Positions 11,228-20,460 of a stretch of 64,000 bases of DNA are shown one piece after another; position 1 is the stretch's first letter; each line of letters begins with the position of its first letter. Source of the stretch: Dendrophyllia cribrosa (taxonomy: Eukaryota; Cnidaria; Anthozoa; Scleractinia; Dendrophylliidae). Under the pieces are notes generated by a model. That model searched no databases and was not told the DNA's origin. It saw only the letters and a list, made by a program, of their open reading frames with translations. The stretch covers positions 12,765,328-12,829,327 of the forward strand of contig JAJLRJ010000007.1 in the NCBI GenBank assembly GCA_024195265.1, given 5' to 3'. The translations under genes were made by a program, and so were the position numbers.

Positions 11228-13909
11228 TGAAACATCAAAACAAGCCACTTGAGATGAGCAATAAAATGTGGTTTGAACCGATCCTTGCAGATCATTTTTG
11301 TCCAAGTATTCCATGTATGGCATGTCAGAATACTTATTTTCCAAAAGATTTGATGCCTCAGTAGACAGCTCTGGTCCTCCTTCATTCAACAATGTTTGAA
11401 AGATAACACGTGGAAGTTCGTTTAATGCCCTACTATGCTTTCTTAAAAGAAACAACAAAGTTCCAAGAGATTTCACTCTTTTCAATCCATCTTGATCCTT
11501 GACATAAATGATATCTTCAGAGGCTGTTGCATTGTTCACACACAGCTTTGCATACACAAGCTCTACGTCTAGGACATACATATTTACAAGTTGTTCAAGG
11601 CTGCATGGTCTCGCATCCTCATCTAACTCTAGCATGTGTTGAACACCATGTTGCAGAGCATACTTTGTAGTGTCACTGAACTGCTCTGAATTACCAACAC
11701 CTTTCCTTTTCACCTCGTCGAATTCGTAAATGCAAAGTCTAGAAAGGATGCGATGGCCTTCGTTTTCATCCACACTGTAATTGTGTTGTCCGTAGCATGA
11801 CTTATCAACCAACCAATCTTTGACTGACTTGTGAAAGAAGTGAATACAGCCATCTTGAACAGGAAGTAGGGACGATATACAAGCAATGGTCTTATTCAGT
11901 TTCCGTTGAACTGCTGACGACAATGTGTCTGAGAACAACAACTTAAAAACAAAACCGAGTGGCAGTGGTTCTCTTGCAGCCGTGATGGCATTTAGGAAAC
12001 TGAAAAACTGGTCTTCCGTAATTTTTAGTTCCTTGCCAAGTTCGTTCTCCAGACGCCTGAAATAAGACTGGTAAACAGAAGAAATCCCCGAGGGTACGGT
12101 GCTCTCGAGATGCTCCAAGGTGAGAACGGAAACATTCTTCTTCAAGAAATCTACCAGAAAATGAGCACATAAAATGACACCTTCTGACATTTCAACGAGT
12201 TCTTCCAAGATCACTTCTTGGTTTTTAGTTTCCAACACATACCTTAGCTCCTGTTCAAAGAAAAGGCGAATATCCTTTAAGTTCTCTTCATCGCTTGGTT
12301 CCAGCAGCAGGGGTTGCAGACTTTTCAGACTGTCACAAATGTTAATTTCTGGTCGCGTTGTCATAAGAAATCGAATCCACAATGGCAGCTTGTTAAAATA
12401 CTTGGCAATCACGTCTAGTAACTCATTCCGTCCTTGGTATTCACTTTCGTCTAACGCATCAATCACCACAAGGGAGGTGTAACCAGGATCACTTAATCTG
12501 CTCAGAGGTTCTTCGAAAAGCGATTCAAACAGATCACCCACTTCCATGTCATTGATGTCCAGACCCAAATTTCTAGACAGTTGTTCCGCTAGAGCGTTCC
12601 TGTATTCTGGCAGAGAACACGACAGATGATAGGCTAAGGACTGCAGCATCACCTTGGGATTCCTGTGGCGTGCCTTGTCATGCTGACAAAAATGGCTCCC
12701 TGATAACTTTCCATTTTCTTGCATTCTTTTGCACATCTCGGCTGCAATGACAGATTTTCCCATTCCTGCATTCCCACTAATTATCATCACACGATTGGGC
12801 GAGTTTCTGTCATCCAACCAGTTCACAACTTTTGCAAAGACCGATTCACGGGTTCCTTTTAAATATCTTTCAGCATAGTACTTGATGTTGGTTTGGGTGT
12901 CCACCTTGGCAAGCTTCTTCAAGACGTCAACCTCTTGGTCTGTGTTGAGTTGAGTCTGACGAATTTCCGTGACAACTTGAAGTACTTTATCTAGCTTGGA
13001 CTTGTTGTCCTGGACAGTCTGTTGCATTTTGGTCTGAGCTTGACTTAGCCCTTGATCTGTGTTGAGTTGGGACTGACGAATTTCTGTAACAACTTGTTGA
13101 ACTTCTTCCAGCTTGGACTTGTTTTTCTGAAGTGTTTCATGAGCCTCCTGGACAGTCTGTTGTGTTTTGCTCTGAGCTTGACCCAGACCTTGGTCTGTGT
13201 TGAGTTGGGACTGACGAATTTCTGTAACAACTTGATGCACTTCTTCCAGCTTGGACTTGTTTTCCTGGACCGTGTGTTGAGTTTTGGTCTGAGTTTGACG
13301 CATGTCATTTAGCTGTGTCTTGATATCCTCCTCACTGTCAGCCCACCCACGCAACGCATCAAGATAATCATCCTCGCCACCTCGCTCTGCTTTCAGTCTG
13401 TCAATTTCTGACTGATGCAACCCAAGAGCCACAAGAACAGCACTGATTTCCAGCCACAGAGTAGAAAAGGAAGGTGTATCAACACCAGTAGTGGTAACAT
13501 GACCATACAAAACGTTACGGAAAAACTTAATGCGGGCAAGGTTTGCCTCAGGAGAGGTGTCACTAGGGGGTGGCTTAGCGTGCCACCCTGTGGGGGGAGG
13601 AGACAGTCCACAAATGTTGGTCAAAAGGAGGAAAAGAAGAGTTATGTCAAATGTGTTGGAGTCTGGTGCGGCTCCACCAGGAGGGAACAGTTTGTCCCAT
13701 TGATGGCCATTTAGAACTCTCCGTCTGAAGAGGTTGAAAAGAGTGGAAAAATTGGTATTAAGATCAGCGGCCAAGTTTCCAGGAGGGTGATGACGATCAA
13801 AAACATTCCTTAAAACTGTTGTTCCACCATCAATGAGAAGTCTGCTCAGCTTTGTTCCATTTGTCTTCTCTTCTGAGCTGGCCAGGGGCGATGGCGCTGC
13901 AGCTGCCAT
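11165..13909 (-). CDS. HEPN-NACHT protein A, propeller deleted (914 aa)
   Basis: Start ATG at 13909 (MAAAAPSPLASSEEK), the position used by paralogs B and C. Order: DZIP3-like HEPN domain (about 10-190) with motif RNVLYGH (R131, H137); coiled-coil linker with three repeats (about 195-335); NACHT NTPase with Walker A GNAGMGKS (379-386), Walker B LVVIDALDE (from 480) and TTRPE; then a helical C-terminal arm containing FFHKSVKDWL. B and C next enter a WD40-like propeller. Here the sequence jumps at about residue 895 (ACFDVSP) into the last propeller blade out of frame, adds 19 unrelated residues and stops. The NACHT part is almost identical to C, so the duplication or gene conversion is recent. 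Likely role, by family, is an intracellular STAND sensor. It could be a propeller-less variant or an early pseudogene; the intact 900-codon frame favours expression. The main exon spans 11033-13947. Confidence 0.85.
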   Translation of the reverse strand: MAAAAPSPLASSEEKTNGTKLSRLLIDGGTTVLRNVFDRHHPPGNLAADLNTNFSTLFNLFRRRVLNGHQWDKLFPPGGAAPDSNTFDITLLFLLLTNICGLSPPPTGWHAKPPPSDTSPEANLARIKFFRNVLYGHVTTTGVDTPSFSTLWLEISAVLVALGLHQSEIDRLKAERGGEDDYLDALRGWADSEEDIKTQLNDMRQTQTKTQHTVQENKSKLEEVHQVVTEIRQSQLNTDQGLGQAQSKTQQTVQEAHETLQKNKSKLEEVQQVVTEIRQSQLNTDQGLSQAQTKMQQTVQDNKSKLDKVLQVVTEIRQTQLNTDQEVDVLKKLAKVDTQTNIKYYAERYLKGTRESVFAKVVNWLDDRNSPNRVMIISGNAGMGKSVIAAEMCKRMQENGKLSGSHFCQHDKARHRNPKVMLQSLAYHLSCSLPEYRNALAEQLSRNLGLDINDMEVGDLFESLFEEPLSRLSDPGYTSLVVIDALDESEYQGRNELLDVIAKYFNKLPLWIRFLMTTRPEINICDSLKSLQPLLLEPSDEENLKDIRLFFEQELRYVLETKNQEVILEELVEMSEGVILCAHFLVDFLKKNVSVLTLEHLESTVPSGISSVYQSYFRRLENELGKELKITEDQFFSFLNAITAAREPLPLGFVFKLLFSDTLSSAVQRKLNKTIACISSLLPVQDGCIHFFHKSVKDWLVDKSCYGQHNYSVDENEGHRILSRLCIYEFDEVKRKGVGNSEQFSDTTKYALQHGVQHMLELDEDARPCSLEQLVNMYVLDVELVYAKLCVNNATASEDIIYVKDQDGLKRVKSLGTLLFLLRKHSRALNELPRVIFQTLLNEGGPELSTEASNLLENKYSDMPYMEYLDKNDLQGSVQTTFYCSSQVACFDVSPMTHQVVSVFSCLMSGQGTC

Positions 13910-13969
13910 CCTAATCCACTACACTTAGTTCCCCTGTCCAACTGTACCTATAGACAGCATTAGGATGAC

Positions 13970-14450
13970 ATAATGATTTACTGAGTGATTTAGAACCTTT
14001 GTTTCTCTAATAATTATGTCTGCAGTATATAGCAAGACTGGATAACTTACTATGATAAACTGGTTGATTTAGAACCTTTCTTTCTCTAGTCATTATGTCT
14101 CAATAGCAAGACTAAATGACTAACTATTAAATAACTGGTTGATTTAAAACCTTTCTTTCTCTAGTCATTACATGTATGTCTATATAGCAAGACTGGATAA
14201 CTAACTATGATTTACTGGTTGATTTAAAACCTTTCTTTCTCTAGTCATTACATGTATGTCTATATAGCAAGATTGGATAACTAACTATGATTTACTGGTT
14301 GATTTAAAACCTTTCTTTCTCTAGTCATTACATGTATGTCTATGTAGCAAGACTGGATAACTAACTATGATTTACTGATTGATTTAGAACCTTTCTTTCT
14401 CTAGTCATTACATGTATGTCTATGTAGCAAGACTAAATGACTAACTCAGT
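13970..14450. repeat. Intronic minisatellite, about six units of 75-88 bp
   Basis: Units centre on GATTTAAAACCTTTCTTTCTC followed by TAGTCATTA and TAGCAAGACTGGAT. It lies in the intron between the 5' exon and main exon of gene A. The matching intron of gene C (62150-62365) has only about three units; I saw none in gene B. Four of the units carry an extra CATGTA. Confidence 0.85.
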
Positions 14451-14610
14451 GCATCATGGTTAATGTTTAATATTCAACTTTCGCACATTTTCAGTCTGGA
14501 TTCTGGATAAATTTGTACATGTAATCAACAAAGTAAAAGACACCTTTATTATTTATTTTTGATATACAAGTTGTGGTTCAATTTTCATTTTTCTTTCTTC
14601 CTTTTCTATA

Positions 14611-14824
14611 TTAACCCTTTCACTCCCAGAGTCAATTATGGAGACATGTACTGTAGTTCTAACTTTTGATTCTGTGAACGAAAACGTATGGTGTGACCAT
14701 TCAAATGAAACCTCTTTAGCAGTACTTTTGCATGGTACCATTTGTTTTTCAATATTTTACAAAATGCAATTTGGGACTTTTCTTGAATTTTGATGTTTGG
14801 CACTCTTAGGAGTGAAAGGGTTAA
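14611..14824. mobile_element. Compact piggyBac-like MITE, TTAA target duplication
   Basis: TTAA, then CCCTTTCACTCCCA; the other end is TAGGAGTGAAAGGG, then TTAA. It contains one copy of the 88-bp unit that is repeated six times in the element at 218-874. The paralogous intron of gene C has a single TTAA at 62556-62559 at the same place, so both ends and the target duplication are directly documented. Confidence 0.9.
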
Positions 14825-14839
14825 ATATTATGAACAATA

Positions 14840-15279
14840 TTAAAGTGCCTATAACCCTTAAATACGTCTTTTCATAATCAACTCTATGCACATTGAATAG
14901 TTAAATGGTGAAATCTTGTTTTGAACGTCACGTTGAGATCACAAAATGCTAATTAGATGATGTCAATCTGGGACTTCGCCATTATTTCTACACCAATTTA
15001 CAATGTGCAGTTTACAGCTTGAGGATAACTAATTTGATAAATACTAAAAATAAACTGTGGATAGTCAATTGATTCATAAAATAATTACTTGGCGGTGAAA
15101 ACAAGTAGTTTTATAATAAATTATTCCTAGGTTGACGTCATCTAATTAGCATTTTGCAAATTCAAATCTCCATAACTCAATAACACATCGTTCAAACAAG
15201 AAATATTTCACCATTTAACTATTCAATGTGCATAGAGTTGATTCTGAAAATATGTATTTAAGGGTTATAGGCACTTTAA
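14840..15279. mobile_element. TTAA-flanked foldback MITE with arms of about 130 bp
   Basis: TTAA at 14840-14843, then AGTGCCTATAACCC; at the right GGGTTATAGGCACT, then TTAA at 15276-15279. The arms are closely similar over roughly 125-140 bp. The empty site with one TTAA is at 62573-62576 in the gene C intron. Superfamily is piggyBac-like or another TTAA-using group; no coding capacity. Confidence 0.88.
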
Positions 15280-15350
15280 AACAAAGGTAAATGACAATTG
15301 AACCAAGGATAAAATCGAACAAAATTAAAAATAAATATATAGAACCTTAC

Positions 15351-15408
15351 CACTTTCATAGTCCTCCATTTTACCAAAACCGCTGTCTCTTCTGGTGTAG
15401 ACCCAAAC
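15351..15408 (-). other. 5' exon of gene A with upstream ORF start
   Basis: Conserved in all three paralogs: acceptor CAG, then GTTTGGGTC..., ATG GAG GAC TAT GAA AGT G, then donor GTAAGG. Joined to the main exon at 13947 it gives MEDYESGTVGQGN and a TAA, in the frame of the main ORF but closed before its ATG. Because the acceptor precedes it, another exon upstream is likely. Confidence 0.6.
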
Positions 15409-15489
15409 CTGCCGTGAAAATAAAATAAAATACATAATATAGTACCTTCACATCTACAGAAATCTGGTCACAGAATGAGTATTGATTTT

Positions 15490-15640
15490 TTGTTACTTGC
15501 AAGACTTTACACAGACATCGCACTAATACACATGTGGGCATACTCAGGGGTGATTAGCTGCAAGACATGACACAGAGACTGAGAGAGCTCTCTAAGACAC
15601 ATGTGGGCATACTCAGGAGTGATTAACTGTATATGGTAAG
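15490..15640. repeat. CACATGTGGGCATACTCAGG repeat, two units
   Basis: Same unit as the array at 20080-20460, the single copy near 62815-62850 and the inverted copies near 35135-35630. It is part of the duplicated flank shared by the three NACHT genes. The flank is split here by about 4.4 kb that holds the integrase gene. Confidence 0.75.
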
Positions 15641-15739
15641 CCAAATGTTGCAAAATTCAAGAAATATATATTTCAATCACATTTAACAAATGCAATCACA
15701 CTTGACGATACCAAACAGTATAATCCAACAGATGTAAGA

Positions 15740-15925
15740 CACAATCACATTCAATAATGAATATTCATGACATTCAACAGCAACGACCACATCCAAGAGT
15801 CTCGCAAAATTAATCAACAAATCCCAAGTTCAACATAATCACATTCAATGATGAATATTTATGTCATTCAACAGCAAACGATCACATCCAAGAGCCTCGC
15901 AAAATAACTGATCAACAAATCCTAT
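15740..15925. repeat. Two tandem units of about 95 bp
   Basis: AATCACATTCAATAATGAAT...CATTCAACAGCAA...CACATCCAAGAG...CTCGCAAAAT occurs twice in a row with few differences. Noncoding, just upstream of the integrase gene. Confidence 0.75.
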
Positions 15926-16055
15926 GAATCCTTGCAGCACATATGGTATATCTGATAAGGCCCTGGGACCGAGCTTGCAGTGATCCAAGATGGCGGACGA
16001 TACGATTCTACAGATGATTGGGAAGAGTTCTTTTAGTCACTTGTGAATATTCTGA

Positions 16056-18242
16056 ATGAATGTGACATTTCCACAGTTAATAATAGTGTTGATAGAGAAG
16101 ATATACAGTGTCGCAGTGCGTTTGGAACATGCCGTTCTTGTTTTACAGCAAATCTTACCATTTGTACCGGGAGCATCAGAGTGTGGAATATTTTTGCGAG
16201 AGCTCTTAAACAACTTTACTTTGTTATCAATAGAATGGAACAATAGACAAGACAACTCAACTCAGTGCACTAATCTGGCAATTTATTCCCTGGAAACTCC
16301 TCCAGTAATTCACACAGGTTCTGTTGGCAGGCAAAGGTTTAAAGTAAGTGAAAACGTGTTACTCCAGTTCCGGTCCCTGGGATTTAAGGTTACAGTGTAC
16401 CTTCGGGGGTGTCTCCAGTATAACAGCTCTAGCGTCTTAAGATTACACTTAATATACCTAAACCCAGATATCAAATTAAAGCTTATGGAGCTGGCTATCT
16501 AAATATGGAAACCATTTGGTAATAAAATGAATTGTCGAATTTTTTACGACGTCTAAATTCGAACGTCCGAATCAGCTTTAAAACGCTAAAACTCAAAGCG
16601 ATTATTGTATTTTGCTAATTTGATTTGTTCTCGGGTTTCCGGACACGAAGCGCTAAAAAAACGTGTCGGCGATTTCCCATATTCAATTGCAGTGAAAAGT
16701 TACAGAATATTTTCGAAAAAGGGAGAAAAAAAGTTGGAGTGATCGCACGGAAATGGCTCTTGACGAAAAAGTTTTCGGAAATAAGAAATTCGCCGACACG
16801 TTTTTGTTGATTATACGTTAGCCTAGCTTGTGTCCAAATTTGAGGAAAATCGAACAAATTTCCTTTGAGTTGTAGCTCTTTAAAGTGTCCCCTACAAACG
16901 AAAAATTAACTTTGAGAAAACAGCGCTTAGAAAAACATATCGCATCATAAACAAACTCCGCCCACAAAAGTTATACCGTCATTTCTCCGTCAATTTTCAC
17001 TATTTTTCGATAACATTTTTTTTGGATGAAAGTTCATTCTGTAAACTTTATTTTGACGCCAAAAAAAAAAATTTCAATAAATTTTCGATCTGAAGGTACG
17101 CTGTAACCTTAAATGGAAGCACATAGCTGACATGTTACTAGTATCGAGGTGGACCATAAGGAGAAGAGTTGCTGAGTTTGGTATTCAGGAAATAACTGGG
17201 TTCTCCGATGTGACAAATAACGAAATTGATAGCTTAGTGCGACAGTTCATGCATGAGCATGGCTCTGTGGTTGGGTGCTCTATTATAAATGGCTATCTAA
17301 GATCACTTGGAATACGGATACAAAGACATCGCCTAAGGTCAAGTATTGCACGTGTAGATCCAGTAAATGTTAGATTGAGATGGGCTGTAGTGGTGTCCAG
17401 GAGGGCTTACTCCGTTCCAGGACCAAACAGTTTATGGCACTTAGATGTTCACCACAGTCTTATCAACTGGGGATTTGTTGTGCATGGGGCAATAGATGGC
17501 TTTTCAAGATGCATCGTTTACCTGAAGTGTGCTACTAACAACAGAAATGACACTGTAAGGGATGTATTCCTTTCTGCCACAGAAAATTTTGGCTGGCCGT
17601 CACGTGTAAAAACGGACTATGGTGGAGAGAATGTCAAAGTGTGGGAGCTGATGGAACAGGTAAGAGGTTCAAATCGGAGGAGTTATCTGGCCGGATCGTC
17701 AGTCCATAACCAGAGGATTGAACGTCTATGGAGAGACGTTTTTTTGCATGGTCTGCTACATTTTCTACTACACCTTCCAGGCAATGGAAGAATCAGGTAT
17801 TTTAAACCGTAGTAACAACATTCACCTGTTTGTGCTTCATTTTGTATTTCTACCAAGAATCAATAGAGGACTTGAGAGACTTACTTCAGCCTGGAATAAT
17901 CACCCAATTCGCACTGAGCGAAATTGGTCTCCGCTTCAAATCTGGACAAATGGCATGGTGGATATACAAAATAACGGGATTACTGGTGTATCAGATATCG
18001 CCCACAGTGCAGATGGTGATGACCTTGAATGGTTTGGCTATGACCCTAATGCACCAGCTCCAAGTGATGATGACCTTAGTGTTGTACAACTTGAGGATGT
18101 CGATGTTCCCTTTCCACATGCAGCACTCCAGGAGCTCATTCACGAAGTCGATCCACTTGAGTATTCTGATAGCTTTGGTATCGATCTATACCAAAAGGGC
18201 CTGTCAGCACTTTTGTCTGCCATGGAGGGCCAAAATGGATAA
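16056..18242 (+). pseudogene. DDE integrase-core gene, transposon-derived, broken
   Basis: A retroviral-type integrase fold gene of the eukaryotic integrase-core family often found in cnidarian and fish genomes. N-terminal part (from ATG 16056) ends at SLGF; the HTH-like region then resumes at KHIADMLLVSRWTIRRR (17117 onward). Catalytic residues are visible: WHLD (D at 17444), KTDYGGEN (D at 17615) and HNQRIERLW (E at 17720), with 34 residues between the second D and E. Two breaks: a 721-bp MITE splits the frame at 16388-17108, and at a run of seven T (near 17738-17744) the frame shifts by one base before YIFYYTFQAMEE. The rest stays open to 18242 and ends in an acidic tail. Removing the MITE and one TTAA leaves the reading frame intact, so it was probably functional before insertion. 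Whether the T-run shift is biological or an assembly error is open. Confidence 0.8.
16388..17108. mobile_element. 721-bp MITE inserted in the integrase gene (TTAA target)
   Basis: Flanked by TTAA at 16384-16387 and 17109-17112. Ends are inverted: GGTTACAGTGTACCTTC at left and the inverse of GGTTACAGCGTACCTTC at right. Joining the flanks over one TTAA restores an in-frame Phe-Lys-Trp through the integrase. No transposase is encoded; open frames inside (16615-16857) show no recognisable domain. TTAA targets fit piggyBac or Kolobok transposases. Confidence 0.9.
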
Positions 18243-20080
18243 TTTGAAAGAGGTGGCCTACTGCAAACTGAAACTTATGTTTGAAATTCTCTGGACAAGT
18301 TGTTACCTTTCATTGATTACAACATGGTGCTGCATTACACAGGACAATACTTTCATGTTCCATTTCTTAATTTTAAATAATTGTTTTGAGGTAATGTCCT
18401 GCTATTGAAATGTTTTATCTTACCCTCAAATCAAAGGAAAAGTCAATATAATTATTTTTCACAGATGTTGCAAGGACCTAAGTGGAGTCTGAAAATGACC
18501 TTTAGCTCAGGTTGTTAAAACGTCAGTTTATACCACAAATTTACAGCAGACTTTTTTTTCTGGAACTGCAAAATACAAGTTTTATCCTCTTTGCTAGTTA
18601 GCCCCAGCTAAATGCAGGTAGAGCACATGAAATTTTCATTTGTAATTTATTAAATAATGTTATTGCTTTTGTATACTATTCTTGGTTTGCAACCACGTGA
18701 CAAGGCGGCCATGTTGGTGGTCAATACAATACAATTTTTGTCGCATAATTTGCATGAAAATAGAGTTTAGTTCCCAGCGGAGAGAAACGCTTTTGTTCTT
18801 GACCACCAACATGGCCGCCGTGACGTCACGTGCAAACCATCAATAGACCCTTGAATGTAAAATAATATCATTATATTGACAACAAGTGAGAGGTGGGGTA
18901 AGCATTTCTCATCAGGGAACAGATAATTTTTTGTTTTGGCCTGGGTCTCGCAGTGCTATAGTGTGTTTCATCAAAGAACCAAACAAGGTAGCCCTGGTAC
19001 AGAATGCACAAACAAAAACAGGAATGAAGCATACAGTGATATTTTAATTGAGGTAGACAGGAACAACTAGATCAACCTGTGTTCTTTTCAAGTCACCAGT
19101 TTCATTTCAAACATACACACGAATTTTGCGTGACTTATAAATGCACTTGGGACTCGGGGCCGCTTGTTTACAACCGTGGCCTTCAATGCAAGTCAAAGCG
19201 GTAAACGGTTTCATCGTCCTTACAATGTAAGGTACTCGGTAAAGGTTAACAATTAGCGTGCAATTTACTTATATGTTACGTTTACAGCCAGCGGTTCGAA
19301 ATTTTTCTTCAGCCGTTTGGCCATGAGCCGTTCCAAATAATTCTTTAACCGTTCACACGCAGCCGGATTGATGTTTTTAGCGAACGCTGTTTAATAGTCA
19401 GTTGTAAATGTGTGAAAAAAATCTATTCAAAGGGAAACAATAAAAAACAATAGGCTATTAGATCCTATTGTGTCGGCCTTTCGTCCATTTGACCGAGGTA
19501 AATTTTCAACCTAGGTTTTCGTTCGTGAACCGCGCGGGTTTCGTTCGTGAACCGCACGGTTTCGTCTCGTTCCTCCCGCGTGCACTTCACGCGTTCTGCC
19601 CTTGCGGTTCACGCGTGCCGATGTGCATATGATTTCAGGGGGTACTGTACTTTACTTTACAACAATTTCAAATTGCTACTGCTGTATAACTGTAATCCCC
19701 TTTTTATTGAACAGCTTTTAGGTAACGTTCGTTGACTTCTGATGACAAGTGCACCACTGTCACACTGTCGGGGGCAAGATACAGGAGGAGCCATTTAGTT
19801 AGCTACAGTGGAATCCCAAGAGTAATAAAACTCAATATTCATAAATATATATTGCAATTACAAATTGATAATCTCTACTTAGCAGAGAGGTACTAATTGT
19901 ATAACACTTCAGTGTTACCATGGACTAGGTTAACATGAACATTTAACATTAAATTTTAAGCATTAAAAAAAGAAACACATAACTGACATACAGCATCCAT
20001 TCACCAAAAGTGGGATAAAAGTAAACAAAGATTTTGAACAATGAAGGGAAGGAATTTGGAAAAAATAGTCTTGCTCCTGT
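18243..20080. other. Gene-free stretch after the integrase gene
   Basis: Holds the MITE at 18683-18839 and otherwise unclassified AT-rich DNA. A CG-rich patch at 19500-19620 repeats TTTCGTTCGTGAACCGC. I see no coding exon. Confidence 0.5.
18683..18839. mobile_element. MITE with TGGTTTGCA...GGCGGCCATGTTGG ends
   Basis: Inverted ends: TGGTTTGCAACCACGTGACA at left against ACGTCACGTGCAAACCA at right, both followed inward by the GGCGGCCATGTTGG motif or its inverse. Related to the element at 49438-49594. Confidence 0.8.
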
Positions 20081-20460
20081 ACAGCTCTTTAATACACATG
20101 TGGGCATACTCAGGGGTGATTAGCTGCTACATGTAGAAATCACACAGAAAGCTCTTTAATACACATGTGGGCATACTCAGGGGAAAGCTACAAAACATTA
20201 CACATACATACATGTACAGTACAGCACTCTAATACACATGTGGGCTTACCCAGGGGTGATTAGCTGCTAGGCATTACACAGACAGCACTCTAATACACAT
20301 GGGCATACTCAGGTCCAGTGATTAGCTGCAATGCATTACACAGACAGCTCTCTAATACACATGTGGGCTTACTCAGGGGTGATTAGCTGCTAGACATTAC
20401 ATGTACACAGACAGCTCTTTACATACACATGTGGCCTGGGCATACTCAGGAATGATAAGA
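20080..20460. repeat. Tandem array, about six units of 60-65 bp
   Basis: Each unit contains TAATACACATGTGGGCATAC, TCAGGGGTGATTAGCTGC and a variant of CATTACACAGACAG. Unit length varies partly through 6-bp gains of CATGTA. The array continues the duplicated flank of gene A. Confidence 0.85.

Noticed and set aside
12174..12482. Open frames opposite genes A, B and C (also 38207-38566 and 60564-61019)
   Set aside because: Antisense shadows of the NACHT coding sequence; they recur only because the sense proteins are conserved.
16615..16857. Minus-strand 80-residue ORF as transposase of the inserted element
   Set aside because: No DDE or zinc-finger signature; the 721-bp element is too short to be autonomous.
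20080..20460. CRISPR-like array of 60-bp repeats
   Set aside because: Units are direct tandem repeats without constant-length unique spacers, in a eukaryotic genome; they belong to the duplicated flank of the NACHT genes.
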